Below, one piece after another: positions 34,562 to 45,844 of a stretch of 64,000 nt of DNA. Position 1 is the stretch's first letter. Each line of letters starts with the position of its first letter. Under the pieces are notes generated by a model, which had not been told where the DNA came from, made no database searches, and saw only the letters and a list, made by a program, of their open reading frames with translations. The translations under genes were made by a program, and so were the position numbers. Source of the stretch: Bradyrhizobium sp. SSBR45G (GTDB lineage Bacteria > Pseudomonadota > Alphaproteobacteria > Rhizobiales > Xanthobacteraceae); the NCBI RefSeq assembly GCF_030159255.1, contig NZ_BSCT01000032.1:39518-103517 (forward strand), given 5' to 3'.

Positions 34562-36529
34562 CTACGCTGCCTTGCGCAGGCCGGCCAGGAACGAATCGAT
34601 GCTGCTGGACAGGTCGGCGGCATGCTTGCCGAGATCGCGCGTGGCGACCATCACGTGCTCGGCGAGCTGGCGCGACTGTTCGGCCGCGCCGCTGGCGCCG
34701 ACGACGTTCTTCGACACCTCGCTGGTGCCCGAGGCGGCCTGCTGGACGCTGCGCGCGATCTCGCGCGTCGCCGAGCCCTGCTGCTCGACGGCGGCGGCAA
34801 TGGTGGCGGCGATGCCGCTGATCTCCTGAATGGTGCCGCTGATGCCGCCGATAGCGGCAACGCAGTCGGAGGTCGCGGCCTGGATCGAGGTAACCTGGCC
34901 GGCGATCTCCTCGGTGGCCTTCGCGGTCTGGCCAGCCAGCTCCTTGACCTCGGCGGCCACGACGGCGAAGCCACGGCCAGCCTCGCCGGCACGCGCCGCC
35001 TCGATGGTGGCGTTGAGCGCCAGCAGGTTGGTCTGGCTCGCGATGGCATCGATCAGGCGCAGCACGTCGCCGATCTTCTCGGCGGCGGCGGCGAGGCTGC
35101 CGACCATCTCGGTGGTCTGGCGCGCCTTGACCACGGCGGCATCGGCCACCTTGCTCGAATGCGTCACCTGGCGGCCGATCTCGGTCACCGACGAGGCGAG
35201 CTCCTCGGACGCGGCTGCGACCGTCGACACGCCGCTGGACGCTTCCTCGGAGGCAGCGGCCGCCGCCGCAGCCTGCTGCGAGGTGCCGTTGACGCTGACG
35301 GTGATCTCCTGGACGACCCGCGCCATGTCCGCGGTGGCCTTGGCCACTGACGAGACCACGCTCTTGACGTCGGCCTCGAAGCGGTCGGCCATCTGCCGCT
35401 GCAGCGCCTGCTTGTCGCGCTCGGCGCGTTGTTGCGTGGCCTCCTGCGCCTCGCGCAGGCTCGCGGTCTCGATCATGTTGCGGCGGAACACGTCGACCGC
35501 CTGCGCCATGGTGCCCAGCTCGTCCTTGCGCTGGCCGCCGGGGATCGCGACCTCGGTGTCGCCGCTCGACAGCCGGTGCATCACGGCGGTGATCGCGACC
35601 AGCGGGCGCGAGATGCCGCGGGCGACGAACAAGGCGATGATGACGGCGAGCAGCAGGATGACGACTGTGCCGATGATGAGCTGCTGCTGCGCGGCGGCGG
35701 CGGCGGCCTCATAGGCGGTGGTGTCCTTGATCAGCTCGAGCACGGCGATCGGGTCGCCGGCGTAGTTCCGGATCTGTCCGACGAAGACCGCCGCCGGCCG
35801 GCCGTTCAACGTGGCGTCGCGCTGCAGCTGATTGCCCTTGAACGCCGCAAGCACCTCGTCGGAGGTCGCCACGGTGTCGTCGCCGAAGGTCGACGACAGC
35901 CGCTTCGGCTGGCCGTCGTTGATCCAGTAGACCGCGAGGTCGATGCCGAAGCGCTGCTTGGCGCGGTCGACGAACTCCTTGCCGAACGCGGCGCCGACAT
36001 CGACGGTCGCGATCACCTTGCCGTCGCGCATGATCGGCGTCATGCCGAAGATGCCGAGCGACAGCCGGCTCTGCTCGACGCCGGCGATCTGCCGCCCGGT
36101 CTGGTTGGCCTGCACCACCGTCAGCCGCCGCTTCGACGTATCGTCGCCGAACACTTTCGGCTCATGCACGCGATAGAAGTTGGTGGCGGGCGGCGCCCAC
36201 ACGTTCACGAGCGGAATGCCCTGCGCCTTCAGCGAGGTCATGGCGCCGCCGAGCAACGCGCCGAGCGCGTCGCGGTCGCCCTTGAGATAGGCGTCGCCGA
36301 TCGGCGGCAGCGCCGCCAGCGTCGAGCTCACCGCCAGCGCCGCGCGGCCCTCATAGTCGATGCCGGCGGACACGCTGTCGAACTGCAGCTTGAGCTGCTG
36401 CTCCAGTGCGAGGCGGGTCAGCGCGCGCTGCTGGATGACGGAGAAGGTGCCGAGCACGGCACAGGCGGCGGCGACGGTGAGCGAAAGCGCGATGATGAGG
36501 CGGGCGGAGATCGATCGAAGACGGGACAT
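34562..36529 (-). CDS. Methyl-accepting chemotaxis protein with Cache-type sensor
   Basis: A 655-residue inner-membrane chemoreceptor. A transmembrane helix near residues 8-30 is followed by a ~260-residue periplasmic region with double-Cache-like features ('RLSLGIFGMTPIMRDGKVI', 'VAVYWINDGQPKRLSS'), a second helix ('LIIGTVVILLLAVIIALFVA'), a HAMP linker ('VMHRLSSGDTEVAIPGGQRK') and a coiled-coil signalling domain. The hairpin tip is 'IDAIASQTNLLALNATIEAA' and 'GRGFAVVAAEVKELAGQTAK', typical of MCPs. The ATG at 36529 has AAGGA nine bases upstream. The ligand is unknown and no che genes adjoin it. Confidence 0.93.
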   Translation of the reverse strand: MSRLRSISARLIIALSLTVAAACAVLGTFSVIQQRALTRLALEQQLKLQFDSVSAGIDYEGRAALAVSSTLAALPPIGDAYLKGDRDALGALLGGAMTSLKAQGIPLVNVWAPPATNFYRVHEPKVFGDDTSKRRLTVVQANQTGRQIAGVEQSRLSLGIFGMTPIMRDGKVIATVDVGAAFGKEFVDRAKQRFGIDLAVYWINDGQPKRLSSTFGDDTVATSDEVLAAFKGNQLQRDATLNGRPAAVFVGQIRNYAGDPIAVLELIKDTTAYEAAAAAAQQQLIIGTVVILLLAVIIALFVARGISRPLVAITAVMHRLSSGDTEVAIPGGQRKDELGTMAQAVDVFRRNMIETASLREAQEATQQRAERDKQALQRQMADRFEADVKSVVSSVAKATADMARVVQEITVSVNGTSQQAAAAAAASEEASSGVSTVAAASEELASSVTEIGRQVTHSSKVADAAVVKARQTTEMVGSLAAAAEKIGDVLRLIDAIASQTNLLALNATIEAARAGEAGRGFAVVAAEVKELAGQTAKATEEIAGQVTSIQAATSDCVAAIGGISGTIQEISGIAATIAAAVEQQGSATREIARSVQQAASGTSEVSKNVVGASGAAEQSRQLAEHVMVATRDLGKHAADLSSSIDSFLAGLRKAA

Positions 36530-36666
36530 TCCGGGCATTCCTTGCTTTGCAGCAAGGGTCCCAGAATACCATTAAGGAACAGATACCGTAGTTGTACGGG
36601 AGCCCGAACTTGCTCAACCGCGCGCAAAATCAGGCATCGCCTTCAGCCAAGCGAGGCAGCCTTGCC

Positions 36667-38478
<1,812 letters not shown>

Positions 38479-38594
38479 GGGTCGCGCAGATAGCATCCCG
38501 AGCCCCCAACCAGCAACCATATTGCTGAATTTCCAGGGCCTTTCTTCACGCCAAGCTGATTCCCCGTAGCCCCAAAACAGGCTACCGAGGGCGG

Positions 38595-40199
38595 ATGTCG
38601 AGTACCTCTCTGCCGCATTCCGCGCTCCGCCCGCGCAGCCGCCTCGGACCGCAGCGGCTGGCCGCATGGCTGGTCGCCCGCGCCTGCGCGCCTGCGACGT
38701 CGTCCTGGGTCGTGATCGGCTTTGCCGTCGTCCACGCCGTGCTGTGGACGGCGATCCTGACCAATCTGAAGGCCGCCCAGGACATCCATATGGATGTCGC
38801 CGAGGCCTATGCCTGGGGCAGCCGCCTGCTGTTCGGCTATGGCAAGCATCCGCCGCTGTCGGGCTGGATCGCCGGGCTGTGGTTCAAGGTGTTTCCGGTC
38901 AGGGACTGGGCGACCTATGCGCTGGCGATGGCGGTGGACAGCGCCGGGCTCGTCATCATCTGGTTCGCCAGCCTCAAGGTGGTCGACCGTCGGCGGGCCT
39001 TCTTCGTCGTGGTCATGGTCGCGCTGTATCCGATCTTCAACTTCAAGGGATTCAAATACAACGCCGATCTGCTCCAGCTGCTGACCTTGCCGCTGCTGAT
39101 GCTGGCCTATCTCCACGCCTTCGAGAAGCGCAGCGCGGTGTCCGGCGTCTGGCTCGGCCTCGCCGGCGCGGCGGCGCTGCTGACCAAATATTGGGTGCTG
39201 ACCATGATCGGCGCGATCGGGCTGGCGGCATTGCTGCACCCCGAGCGGCTGCGCTTCCTGGCCTCGCCCGCGCCGTGGGTCGCCATCGCCACGATGCTGG
39301 TCGCGATGATTCCGCATTTGGTCTGGCTGTGGAGCGTCGATTTCGTCACCGTCACCTATGCCGGCGACGTCTATACGCTGTCGGATCGCGGCCGCGCCGC
39401 CGAGCTGGTGATGGGCTATGTCGGGCACAATGCCGCGCTGCTGGCCCTGCCGGTCGCGCTGGCGGCGCTGGTGCTCGCCTGGCCGCCGCGCTTTGCCTTC
39501 GACAACTGGCGCCGCGGGCCCAATCCGGGCGTCAATGGCAGCCAGGCGCTCAATGTGTGGCTGGTGCAGGCGATCGTCGCGGTCGGGCCGCCGCTCGGTG
39601 GCCTCGCCCTCACCATCTATATGAAGACCGATTGGGGCATCTCGCTGTTCTTCCTGGTGCCGCTGGCGCTGGTCGCGATCCCGGCGCTGCGGCTGCGGCG
39701 GGTCATGCTGCCGCGGCTCGCGGCGGTCTGGCTGGTGCTGTCGCTGCTTACGCTGGCCGCATCGCCCTGGATCGCGCGGCGGGAGATGGCCGCCAATCCG
39801 AACGGCGTCACCGGCTATGGCGCGCGGTCGCAGCTCGCCGAGCAGCTGACCAAGGCCTGGCGCGCCCGGTTCGGCTCGGCCTGGCCGCATGTCGCAGGCT
39901 TCTCCGAGATGGACACGCCGATGACCTTCTACAGCCCGGACCACCCGCGGCCGTTCACCGTGCCCTATTCGGCGGCGGAGACCTGGGGCTCGGGCCTCAG
40001 CTCGCTCGCGGATCTGAAACGTGAGGGCTTCATCGGCGTCTGCGACACCACCGACAACCGGATCGCCGCCTGCGAGGCCTGGATGGCCAAGGAAGCGCCC
40101 GGCGCCGAGCCGCTGGTGATGACCACCCAGCGCTTCTTCCACGGCCTGGCGGGCCCTGCAATCGTTTGGAAGGTGTATATTCAGGGCCCGGGGAGGTAA
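38595..40199 (+). CDS. GT39-type (ArnT/PMT-like) membrane glycosyltransferase
   Basis: A 534-residue inner-membrane protein with about ten hydrophobic segments. The first loop has the acidic-His pattern expected in GT-C enzymes ('MDVAEAYAWGSRLLFGYGKH', 'HPPLSGWIAG'). Later segments resemble the PMT_2 group of dolichyl- or undecaprenyl-phosphate-sugar transferases ('FNFKGFKYNADLLQLLTLPL'). Such enzymes add sugars to lipids or proteins on the periplasmic side. The acceptor is unknown. The ATG is 116 bases from the divergent lepA start. Convergent HPr lies beyond a palindromic repeat. Confidence 0.83.
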   Translation: MSSTSLPHSALRPRSRLGPQRLAAWLVARACAPATSSWVVIGFAVVHAVLWTAILTNLKAAQDIHMDVAEAYAWGSRLLFGYGKHPPLSGWIAGLWFKVFPVRDWATYALAMAVDSAGLVIIWFASLKVVDRRRAFFVVVMVALYPIFNFKGFKYNADLLQLLTLPLLMLAYLHAFEKRSAVSGVWLGLAGAAALLTKYWVLTMIGAIGLAALLHPERLRFLASPAPWVAIATMLVAMIPHLVWLWSVDFVTVTYAGDVYTLSDRGRAAELVMGYVGHNAALLALPVALAALVLAWPPRFAFDNWRRGPNPGVNGSQALNVWLVQAIVAVGPPLGGLALTIYMKTDWGISLFFLVPLALVAIPALRLRRVMLPRLAAVWLVLSLLTLAASPWIARREMAANPNGVTGYGARSQLAEQLTKAWRARFGSAWPHVAGFSEMDTPMTFYSPDHPRPFTVPYSAAETWGSGLSSLADLKREGFIGVCDTTDNRIAACEAWMAKEAPGAEPLVMTTQRFFHGLAGPAIVWKVYIQGPGR

Positions 40200-40240
40200 C
40201 TGGCGCGCAATGTGATTCGAGTCTGTCGCCGGGGAGAGGG

Positions 40241-40399
40241 TCGTCATTCCGGGGGCAGCCCGAAGGGCTGAGCCCGGAATCCATAACCACAAGCCGTTCT
40301 GATGGAGCCCGCTGTTGGACGAACGGCGGCACGAACGCAGCCCCGGGGTTATGGATTCCGGGCCCGCGCCTCTAACGAGGCGCGTCCCGGAATGACGGC
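40241..40399. repeat. Palindromic intergenic repeat (type A)
   Basis: Arms GTCATTCCGGG and CCCGGAATGAC flank an inner pair CCGGAATCCATAACC / GGTTATGGATTCCGG. The element fills the gap between the convergent GT39 and HPr genes. It resembles short mobile-looking palindromes common in Bradyrhizobium intergenic DNA and may fold into a hairpin that ends both transcripts. Confidence 0.7.
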
Positions 40400-40410
40400 G
40401 AAGCGAAACC

Positions 40411-40740
40411 TCACACGCCTTCTTCGTGGAACTTGTCGTTGACCAGGTCGGTGATCGCCTGCAGCGCGGCTTGCGCCTCCGGGCCGGTCGCGGACACCAG
40501 GATCTTGGTGCCCGGTGCGGCGGCCAGCATCATCAGGCCCATGATCGAGCGGCCGCCGACGGTCTCGCCGCCGCGCGTCACCCAGACCTCGGCCTGGAAC
40601 TTCTCGACCATCTGCACGAACTTGGCCGAGGCCCGCGCATGCAGGCCGCGCTTGTTGGTGATGAGGAGCTCGCGCGACAACGCGCCGGCGGGCACGGCCG
40701 GGCCGGCGATGTTGTCCTGCGGCGCGTCCTCATCGCTCAT
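40411..40740 (-). CDS. ptsH: HPr-family phosphocarrier protein
   Basis: A 109-residue HPr domain protein. The phosphorylatable His is in 'NKRGLHARASAKFVQMV' and the HprK-target Ser region is 'GGRSIMGLMMLAAAPG'. The N-terminal ~20 residues are a hydrophilic extension. In alphaproteobacteria this HPr is part of a regulatory PTS without sugar permeases. The ATG overlaps the stop of the EIIA gene by 4 bases (ATGA). It is the last gene of the chvG-hprK-EIIA-HPr row. Confidence 0.95.
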   Translation of the reverse strand: MSDEDAPQDNIAGPAVPAGALSRELLITNKRGLHARASAKFVQMVEKFQAEVWVTRGGETVGGRSIMGLMMLAAAPGTKILVSATGPEAQAALQAITDLVNDKFHEEGV

Positions 40741-41138
40741 TTGCCGGCAAGCACCCGGCTGGCGATGGTGACGTATTTGCGCCCCGCCTCCTGCGCCATG
40801 GCGATGGCATCAGGCAGCGAGCGCTCCTCGCGGACCTTGGCGAGCTTGACCAGCATGGGCAGGTTGATGCCCGCGAGCACCTCGACCTTCGGCCGGCTCA
40901 TGCAGGAGATCGCCAGGTTCGACGGCGTGCCGCCGAACATGTCGGTCAGGATGGCGACACCGTCGCCGGTATCCACACGGTTGACGGCTTCGATGATGTC
41001 GCTGCGACAGAGATCGGAATCATCGTCGGCGCCAATCGTAACCGCTTCAATTTGTTTTTGAGGACCCATGACGTGTTCGAGCGCTGCTCGGAACTCGTCG
41101 GCGAGGCGCCCATGGGTCACCAGTACCAGGCCAATCAT
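40737..41138 (-). CDS. PTS EIIA-Man-type protein
   Basis: A 133-residue EIIA of the mannose family, with the active His in 'GLVLVTHGRLADEF'. 'TDMFGGTPSNLA' is the conserved loop of this family. The start is the ATG with GAGGAG upstream; an in-frame extension to 41219 is not part of the family. No EIIB or EIIC gene is present, so it receives phosphate for regulation rather than transport. The 4-base overlap with HPr shows translational coupling. It lies about 204 bases after hprK. Confidence 0.93.
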   Translation of the reverse strand: MIGLVLVTHGRLADEFRAALEHVMGPQKQIEAVTIGADDDSDLCRSDIIEAVNRVDTGDGVAILTDMFGGTPSNLAISCMSRPKVEVLAGINLPMLVKLAKVREERSLPDAIAMAQEAGRKYVTIASRVLAGK

Positions 41139-41342
41139 CGGATACTCCTCGCGGGCGCCTTGGGTGCACCGCACGAACGCGCCACTTTGACCATCCGGAG
41201 CCCCCGCGCAAGAGGGCATATTCGCGATTCTCCCGGATTCAGGCGGAGGGAAAGGGGAGCTGGCGACGGTCTATCGGGTGGCGATAGTGGGGGTGATATG
41301 GTTACCAATTCGCTTCACACAATTGGCCGAAAGATTACCGGG

Positions 41343-41795
41343 TCATGAACTCTTGGTCGTGGTTAGTGCGGCCACAACCAGGGGGAGGGGCTGGTACCCC
41401 TTGCCGACCGGTATCCGCGGCAATTCAATACCGTTTTCATTCCAGGACAGCGCGTGCGGGGGTGGAAGCCGTTCCGCGTCCTCTGCCATCAAATCGACGA
41501 CGAGGCCGACTCGTGCCTCGGACACGTAGTCGCAGGAGCGGATGCCGAGCCCGCGAATCTCGATCAGGCCGGCCAAAGCGGGGGCAGGGCTGACCCACAT
41601 TTCTCCGCCACGTGTGGCGAGATGAACACGGTCGTCGCCGACCAGAACGGCCGGCGGGATCTGCCCGGCCCGTCCGGCGAGAATCAGATCGAACGCCAGG
41701 CGTGATTTTCCGGAGCCCGAGGGACCGCGGACCAGCACCGCCTGGTCCCCGACCTTGACGGCCGACGCATGGATGCTCGCAGCAGCGGTGGTCAC
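41343..41795 (-). CDS. hprK: HPr kinase/phosphorylase, short alphaproteobacterial form
   Basis: A 150-residue protein equal to the C-terminal kinase half of HprK. The P-loop is 'VLVRGPSGSGKSRLAFDL', and the HPr(Ser) signature region includes 'LIEIRGLGIRS'. Alphaproteobacteria typically have this truncated form. It acts on HPr at the conserved Ser. The GTG start overlaps the chvG stop by 4 bases (GTGA). Its place between chvG and the EIIA/HPr genes is conserved in rhizobia. Confidence 0.93.
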   Translation of the reverse strand: MTTAAASIHASAVKVGDQAVLVRGPSGSGKSRLAFDLILAGRAGQIPPAVLVGDDRVHLATRGGEMWVSPAPALAGLIEIRGLGIRSCDYVSEARVGLVVDLMAEDAERLPPPHALSWNENGIELPRIPVGKGYQPLPLVVAALTTTKSS

Positions 41796-43600
41796 GACGC
41801 CGGAAGCCGGACGATGAAGCGGGCGCCGGCCGAGGTCGGATTGCCGTCGGCATCGACCGGGCCGGGCCGATTCTCGGCCCAGATCCGCCCGCCATGGGCG
41901 TCGATGATCTGCTTGGAGATCGACAGGCCGAGACCGGAGTTCTGGCCGAAGCCCTGGTGCGGGCGGTCAGTGTAGAAGCGCTCGAAGATGCGCTGCAGGG
42001 CATCCTCGCGAATGCCCGGACCGTCATCGTCGACCGTGATCTCGATCTCGGAGCGCACCCGACGGCAGGTGATGCGCACCTTGCCGCCGGCCGCCGAGAA
42101 CGACTGCGCGTTCGACAGCAGGTTGGAAATCACCTGGCCGAGCCGCGAATCATGGCCGGGCACCGAGAAGGTGTCGCTCGAGCCGCGGCCCTCGAAGCGG
42201 ACCTCGACGGCGACGTCGGTGCCGAGCTTGGTGGTCTCGTTGGCGACCGAGGTCAGCGTGTTCAGCAGCCGGCGCAGGTCGACCAGGGTCATGTCCTGGC
42301 GCTGCAGCTCGGCGTCGAGCCGGCTGGCATCGGAGATGTCGGAGATCAGCCGGTCGAGCCGCTTGACGTCGTGCTCGATCACCGCGAGCAGGCGGGCGCG
42401 GCTGTTATCGTTGCGCGCCAGCGGCAGCGTCTCGACCGCCGAGCGCAGCGAGGTCAGCGGGTTCTTGAGCTCATGGGCGACGTCCGCGGCGAACATCTCG
42501 ATCGCCTCGATGCGGTTGTAGAGCGCGTCGGTCATGTCGCGCAGCGCGCCGGACAGATGGCCGATCTCGTCGCGGCGGCGGGTGAAGTCGGGAATCTCGA
42601 CACGCGTCTTGATCCGGCGGCGGACGCGCTCGGCGCTGTCGGCGAGGCGGCGGACGGGACCGGCGATGGTGCTGGCGAGCAGCAGCGACAGCACGATCAT
42701 GACGGCGGAGGCGACGCCGCCGACCTTGAGAATCGCGAGGCGCTCGGCGGTGACCATCTGGTCGATGTCGTCGCCCTGGGTCGACAGCATCAGGGCGCCG
42801 TGGATGGTGCGCGAGCGCTGCACCGACACCGCGACCGAGACGATGACCTCGCCGCGCGAGTTGACGCGGACCATGCTACGCTTCTGCCCCTTCAGCGCGT
42901 CGGCGACTTCCTCGTAGCCGTTGCCGTTCTCGGGGCTGTATTCGCGGTACAGCGGCAGGTCGCCGCGGTTGAGCCAAGTGCGGACCGAGATCAAGGCGCG
43001 CTCCACCAGGCCCGGCTTTTCGCTGGACGGCGGCGGCAGATCGAGGCGCAGCACGTTCTCCAGGTTTCGGCTGTCGAGCAGCAGCCCCCCATTGGGGTCG
43101 TAGATGCGCGCGCGCGTCTTGGTCGGCGAGATCAGCGTGCGCAGCACCGGCGCGACGCGTTCCGGATTGATCGGGAAATCGAGCGGCGAATATTCGTCGG
43201 GCGCGCCGTAGCTCTCGCCCAGCTTGAGGTCGAGCAGACGATCGGGGTCGATCGTGATGGTGTTGGTCTGCACCGTGGCCGAGGCCGCGATCGCGCCTGC
43301 GATGATCTCGGCCTGGACAAGCAGGCTCTGCGCGCGGGCGTCGATCAGGCCGGCGCGGAACTGCGAGAGGTAGAGGATGCTCGCAACCAGCGCGAGCAGG
43401 CCGGCGATGTTCAGCGAGACGATGCGGCGGGTCAGGCTCGAGAACGACAGCGCGAACAGGAACTGCCCGGCGCGGCGCAGCCAGCTCAGCGGACGCTGCC
43501 AGCCGGACACCTGCGGGGTCTCGTCCGCCACCTCCGCGGCGATCGCGGCTGCGGCGTCCTCAGCGTTCAGTGCCGGATCAGGATGCGTGCGATCGAGCAA
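41792..43600 (-). CDS. chvG: Sensor histidine kinase ChvG
   Basis: A 602-residue inner-membrane kinase (ExoS/ChvG family) that senses envelope stress and acid and controls exopolysaccharide and symbiosis genes in relatives. It contains a transmembrane segment near 55-80, a periplasmic region, a second segment ('LKVGGVASAVMIVLSLLLAS'), HAMP, the HisKA motif 'ADVAHELKNPLTSLRSAVET', an N-box 'ISNLLSNAQSFSA' and G-boxes 'VDDDGPGIRED' and 'GLGLSISKQI'. The frame starts at TTG 43600 without a clear ribosome site, so the exact start is uncertain. chvI lies just upstream. Confidence 0.95.
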   Translation of the reverse strand: MLDRTHPDPALNAEDAAAAIAAEVADETPQVSGWQRPLSWLRRAGQFLFALSFSSLTRRIVSLNIAGLLALVASILYLSQFRAGLIDARAQSLLVQAEIIAGAIAASATVQTNTITIDPDRLLDLKLGESYGAPDEYSPLDFPINPERVAPVLRTLISPTKTRARIYDPNGGLLLDSRNLENVLRLDLPPPSSEKPGLVERALISVRTWLNRGDLPLYREYSPENGNGYEEVADALKGQKRSMVRVNSRGEVIVSVAVSVQRSRTIHGALMLSTQGDDIDQMVTAERLAILKVGGVASAVMIVLSLLLASTIAGPVRRLADSAERVRRRIKTRVEIPDFTRRRDEIGHLSGALRDMTDALYNRIEAIEMFAADVAHELKNPLTSLRSAVETLPLARNDNSRARLLAVIEHDVKRLDRLISDISDASRLDAELQRQDMTLVDLRRLLNTLTSVANETTKLGTDVAVEVRFEGRGSSDTFSVPGHDSRLGQVISNLLSNAQSFSAAGGKVRITCRRVRSEIEITVDDDGPGIREDALQRIFERFYTDRPHQGFGQNSGLGLSISKQIIDAHGGRIWAENRPGPVDADGNPTSAGARFIVRLPAS

Positions 43601-43785
43601 TGTGAGCGCTCCGATTCCGAACTTGGTGAGGCATGTGCGGCGTGCTCCTGCGAGACCTTAAAATCCGCCGCACCCATCGCCCCATTCCGGCGTCTGCGCT
43701 CGACCATGCGCAGGCGTTGCAGTCTAGCCAATCCCGGCTGCGACGTCAGCGCGTAAAATTGCATGACGCCGCGGGAGGCAATGCG

Positions 43786-44487
43786 TCAGGTTTCCTTGAA
43801 GCGATAACCGACGCCGTAGAGGGTCTCGATCATCTCGAACTCCTCGTCGACCATCTTGAACTTCTTGCGCAGGCGCTTGATGTGGCTGTCGATGGTGCGG
43901 TCGTCGACATAGACCTGGTCGTCATAGGCCGCGTCCATCAGCGCGTTGCGGCTCTTGACCACGCCCGGGCGCTGCGCCAGGGCCTGCAGGATCAGGAACT
44001 CGGTGACGGTCAAGGTGACCGGCTCGTTCTTCCAGGTGCAGGTGTGACGCTCCGGATCCATGCGCAGGAGGCCGCGATCCAGCGCCTTGGCGTCGTTCTC
44101 CTTCGGCAGCGCCGTCGGATCCTTCGGCTGCGAGCGGCGCAGCACGGCCTTGACGCGCTCGACCAGGAGGCGTTGCGAGAACGGTTTGCGGATGAAGTCG
44201 TCCGCACCCATCTTCAGGCCGAACAGCTCGTCGATCTCCTCGTCCTTGGAGGTGAGGAAGATCACCGGCAGGTCGGACTTCTGGCGCAGCCGCCGCAACG
44301 TCTCCATGCCGTCCATGCGCGGCATCTTGATGTCGAGGATGGCAAGGTCAGGCTGACTCGTCCGGAAGCCGTCGAGCGCCGACGCACCATCGGTGTAGGT
44401 CATGATGCGATAGCCTTCAGCCTCGAGCGCGATCGAGACGGATGTCAGAATGTTACGGTCGTCATCGACCAAGGCGATTGTGGGCAT
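43786..44487 (-). CDS. chvI: Response regulator ChvI (OmpR family)
   Basis: A 233-residue regulator. The receiver has 'IALVDDDRNILTSV', the phosphoacceptor Asp in 'LAILDIKMPRMDG' and the conserved Lys in 'ADDFIRKPFS'. The C-terminal winged helix contains 'VYVDDRTIDSHIKRLRKKF' and 'IETLYGVGYRF', typical OmpR class. It is phosphorylated by the downstream ChvG. The row chvI-chvG-hprK-EIIA-HPr is one transcriptional direction. A 216-base divergent gap separates it from the HugZ-like gene. Confidence 0.96.
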   Translation of the reverse strand: MPTIALVDDDRNILTSVSIALEAEGYRIMTYTDGASALDGFRTSQPDLAILDIKMPRMDGMETLRRLRQKSDLPVIFLTSKDEEIDELFGLKMGADDFIRKPFSQRLLVERVKAVLRRSQPKDPTALPKENDAKALDRGLLRMDPERHTCTWKNEPVTLTVTEFLILQALAQRPGVVKSRNALMDAAYDDQVYVDDRTIDSHIKRLRKKFKMVDEEFEMIETLYGVGYRFKET

Positions 44488-44703
44488 GAGCCTGCTTTCA
44501 GAGTCTGTTTAGCTGAGACAGCGAGAATCGAGCTAAGGGCCGCTTATATGGGCTTCGAACATGGTCAACGAGCAATGCAAGCTGGGCTGAAGTGTGACCG
44601 AGTTCCACAAATAGCATGGCAAAGTTTTGTGCCCCGCCCAGGTTTGAGGCTCGTTTAGCCGAAAAAAGGCCTTCATTGCAACAGGTTGAACGAGGGAAAG
44701 ACG

Positions 44704-45438
44704 ATGCCTCCGAGCTTTAACCCTAACCGCGTCACGCAATCTCTTCTGCGCCGAAGTCGCCAAGGCGCACTTGCCAGCTTGATGACGGGCTCAGGCGATC
44801 CCTATTGTTCTCTGGTCAACGTTGCGTCCGCGCCCGATGGTGCTCCGATCATCCTGATCTCGCGTCTGGCGGTGCACACGAAGAACGTGCTCGCGGATTC
44901 GCGCGTGTCGCTGATGCTCGATGAGCGCGCACCCGGAGATCCGCTCGAAGGATCGCGGATCATGTTGTCGGGGCACGCCGAGCAGGCGACTGATGAGAAC
45001 CGCGACATGCTGCGCCGTCGGTATCTCAATGCGCATCCTTCCGCTGCAGACTACGCCGATTTCGCCGACTTCTCGTTCTTCCTCATTCGTCCTGCAGGCA
45101 CGCATCTCGTTGCCGGCTTCGGCCGCATCGTCGATCTCAAGCCGGAGCAGTTCCTGACCGACGTGTCGGATGCTGCCGATCTCATCGCCTCCGAGCAGGG
45201 CGCTGTCGATCACATGAACGAGGATCATCGCGATGCACTCGGCCTCTACGCGACGAAGCTGCTCGGCGCCGAAGCCGCCGAATGGCGCTGCAGCGGCTGC
45301 GATCCAGACGGACTCGATCTGATGGCCGACGGCCGGACGTTGCGGCTGGATTTTCCCGAGCGCGTTACCACGCCAGGGAGCCTGCGCAAGATGCTGGTCC
45401 GGCTTGCTGATGAGGCCAGGGCGAAAGGCGGCAGCTAA
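44704..45438 (+). CDS. HugZ-like pyridoxamine-phosphate-oxidase-fold protein
   Basis: A 244-residue cytoplasmic protein. The N-terminal split-barrel contains 'GDPYCSLVNVASAPDGAPII' and 'TKNVLADSRVSLMLDE'. The C-terminal DUF2470-type domain has 'VDHMNEDHRDALGLYATKLL', typical of HugZ/HutZ heme-degrading or flavin-related proteins. Relatives bind or cleave heme to release iron; direct activity of this copy is inferred only. GAGGGAAAG precedes the ATG at 44704. The frame reaches 44686 but without a site. Confidence 0.85.
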   Translation: MPPSFNPNRVTQSLLRRSRQGALASLMTGSGDPYCSLVNVASAPDGAPIILISRLAVHTKNVLADSRVSLMLDERAPGDPLEGSRIMLSGHAEQATDENRDMLRRRYLNAHPSAADYADFADFSFFLIRPAGTHLVAGFGRIVDLKPEQFLTDVSDAADLIASEQGAVDHMNEDHRDALGLYATKLLGAEAAEWRCSGCDPDGLDLMADGRTLRLDFPERVTTPGSLRKMLVRLADEARAKGGS

Positions 45439-45844
45439 TTAGTTTGAGTGTCGCTTCCGCTTGAGTCGATGTCGCGCGGCAAATGCGATGCGCCTCCTCT
45501 CGTCGTTCCTCACGAGGTGCGACGAGCTTCGCTCCCGCTGTGACAAATGGGGTGAGGCACACTTGCGGCACGAAGTGCTGCCAATGAGTTGCTCCGTCAT
45601 GCCCGGGCTTGTCCCGGGCATCCACGTCGTTCCGAGTCCGCCGGACGACGTGGATGGCCGGGACAGGCCCGGCCATGACGAAATGGATCCAGACGAGTGC
45701 GATAATTAGAACGTCAGATGCGATTGTCCGGCCGCGTCGAGGCGAGGCAGATCGCGCAAACGGCGGGGTCTGACGAAGATCCGCACTTTGAACGCGACCG
45801 CGCGCGGTTGCGACCAAATCTCCGTCCCTGGCGGAGATCTGAGC
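45439..45844. other. Intergenic region with a palindromic repeat
   Basis: A 406-base gap between the HugZ-like and TPR-CHAT genes. It contains the type-B palindromic repeat (45594-45681). The remainder should hold the CHAT gene promoter; no other feature is evident. Confidence 0.5.
45594..45681. repeat. Palindromic intergenic repeat (type B), first copy
   Basis: It begins CCGTCATGCCCGGGC and ends GCCCGGCCATGACGA, with an inner pair ATCCACGTCGTTCC / ACGACGTGGAT. The copy at 51452-51539 is nearly identical at both ends and in spacing. Confidence 0.8.
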
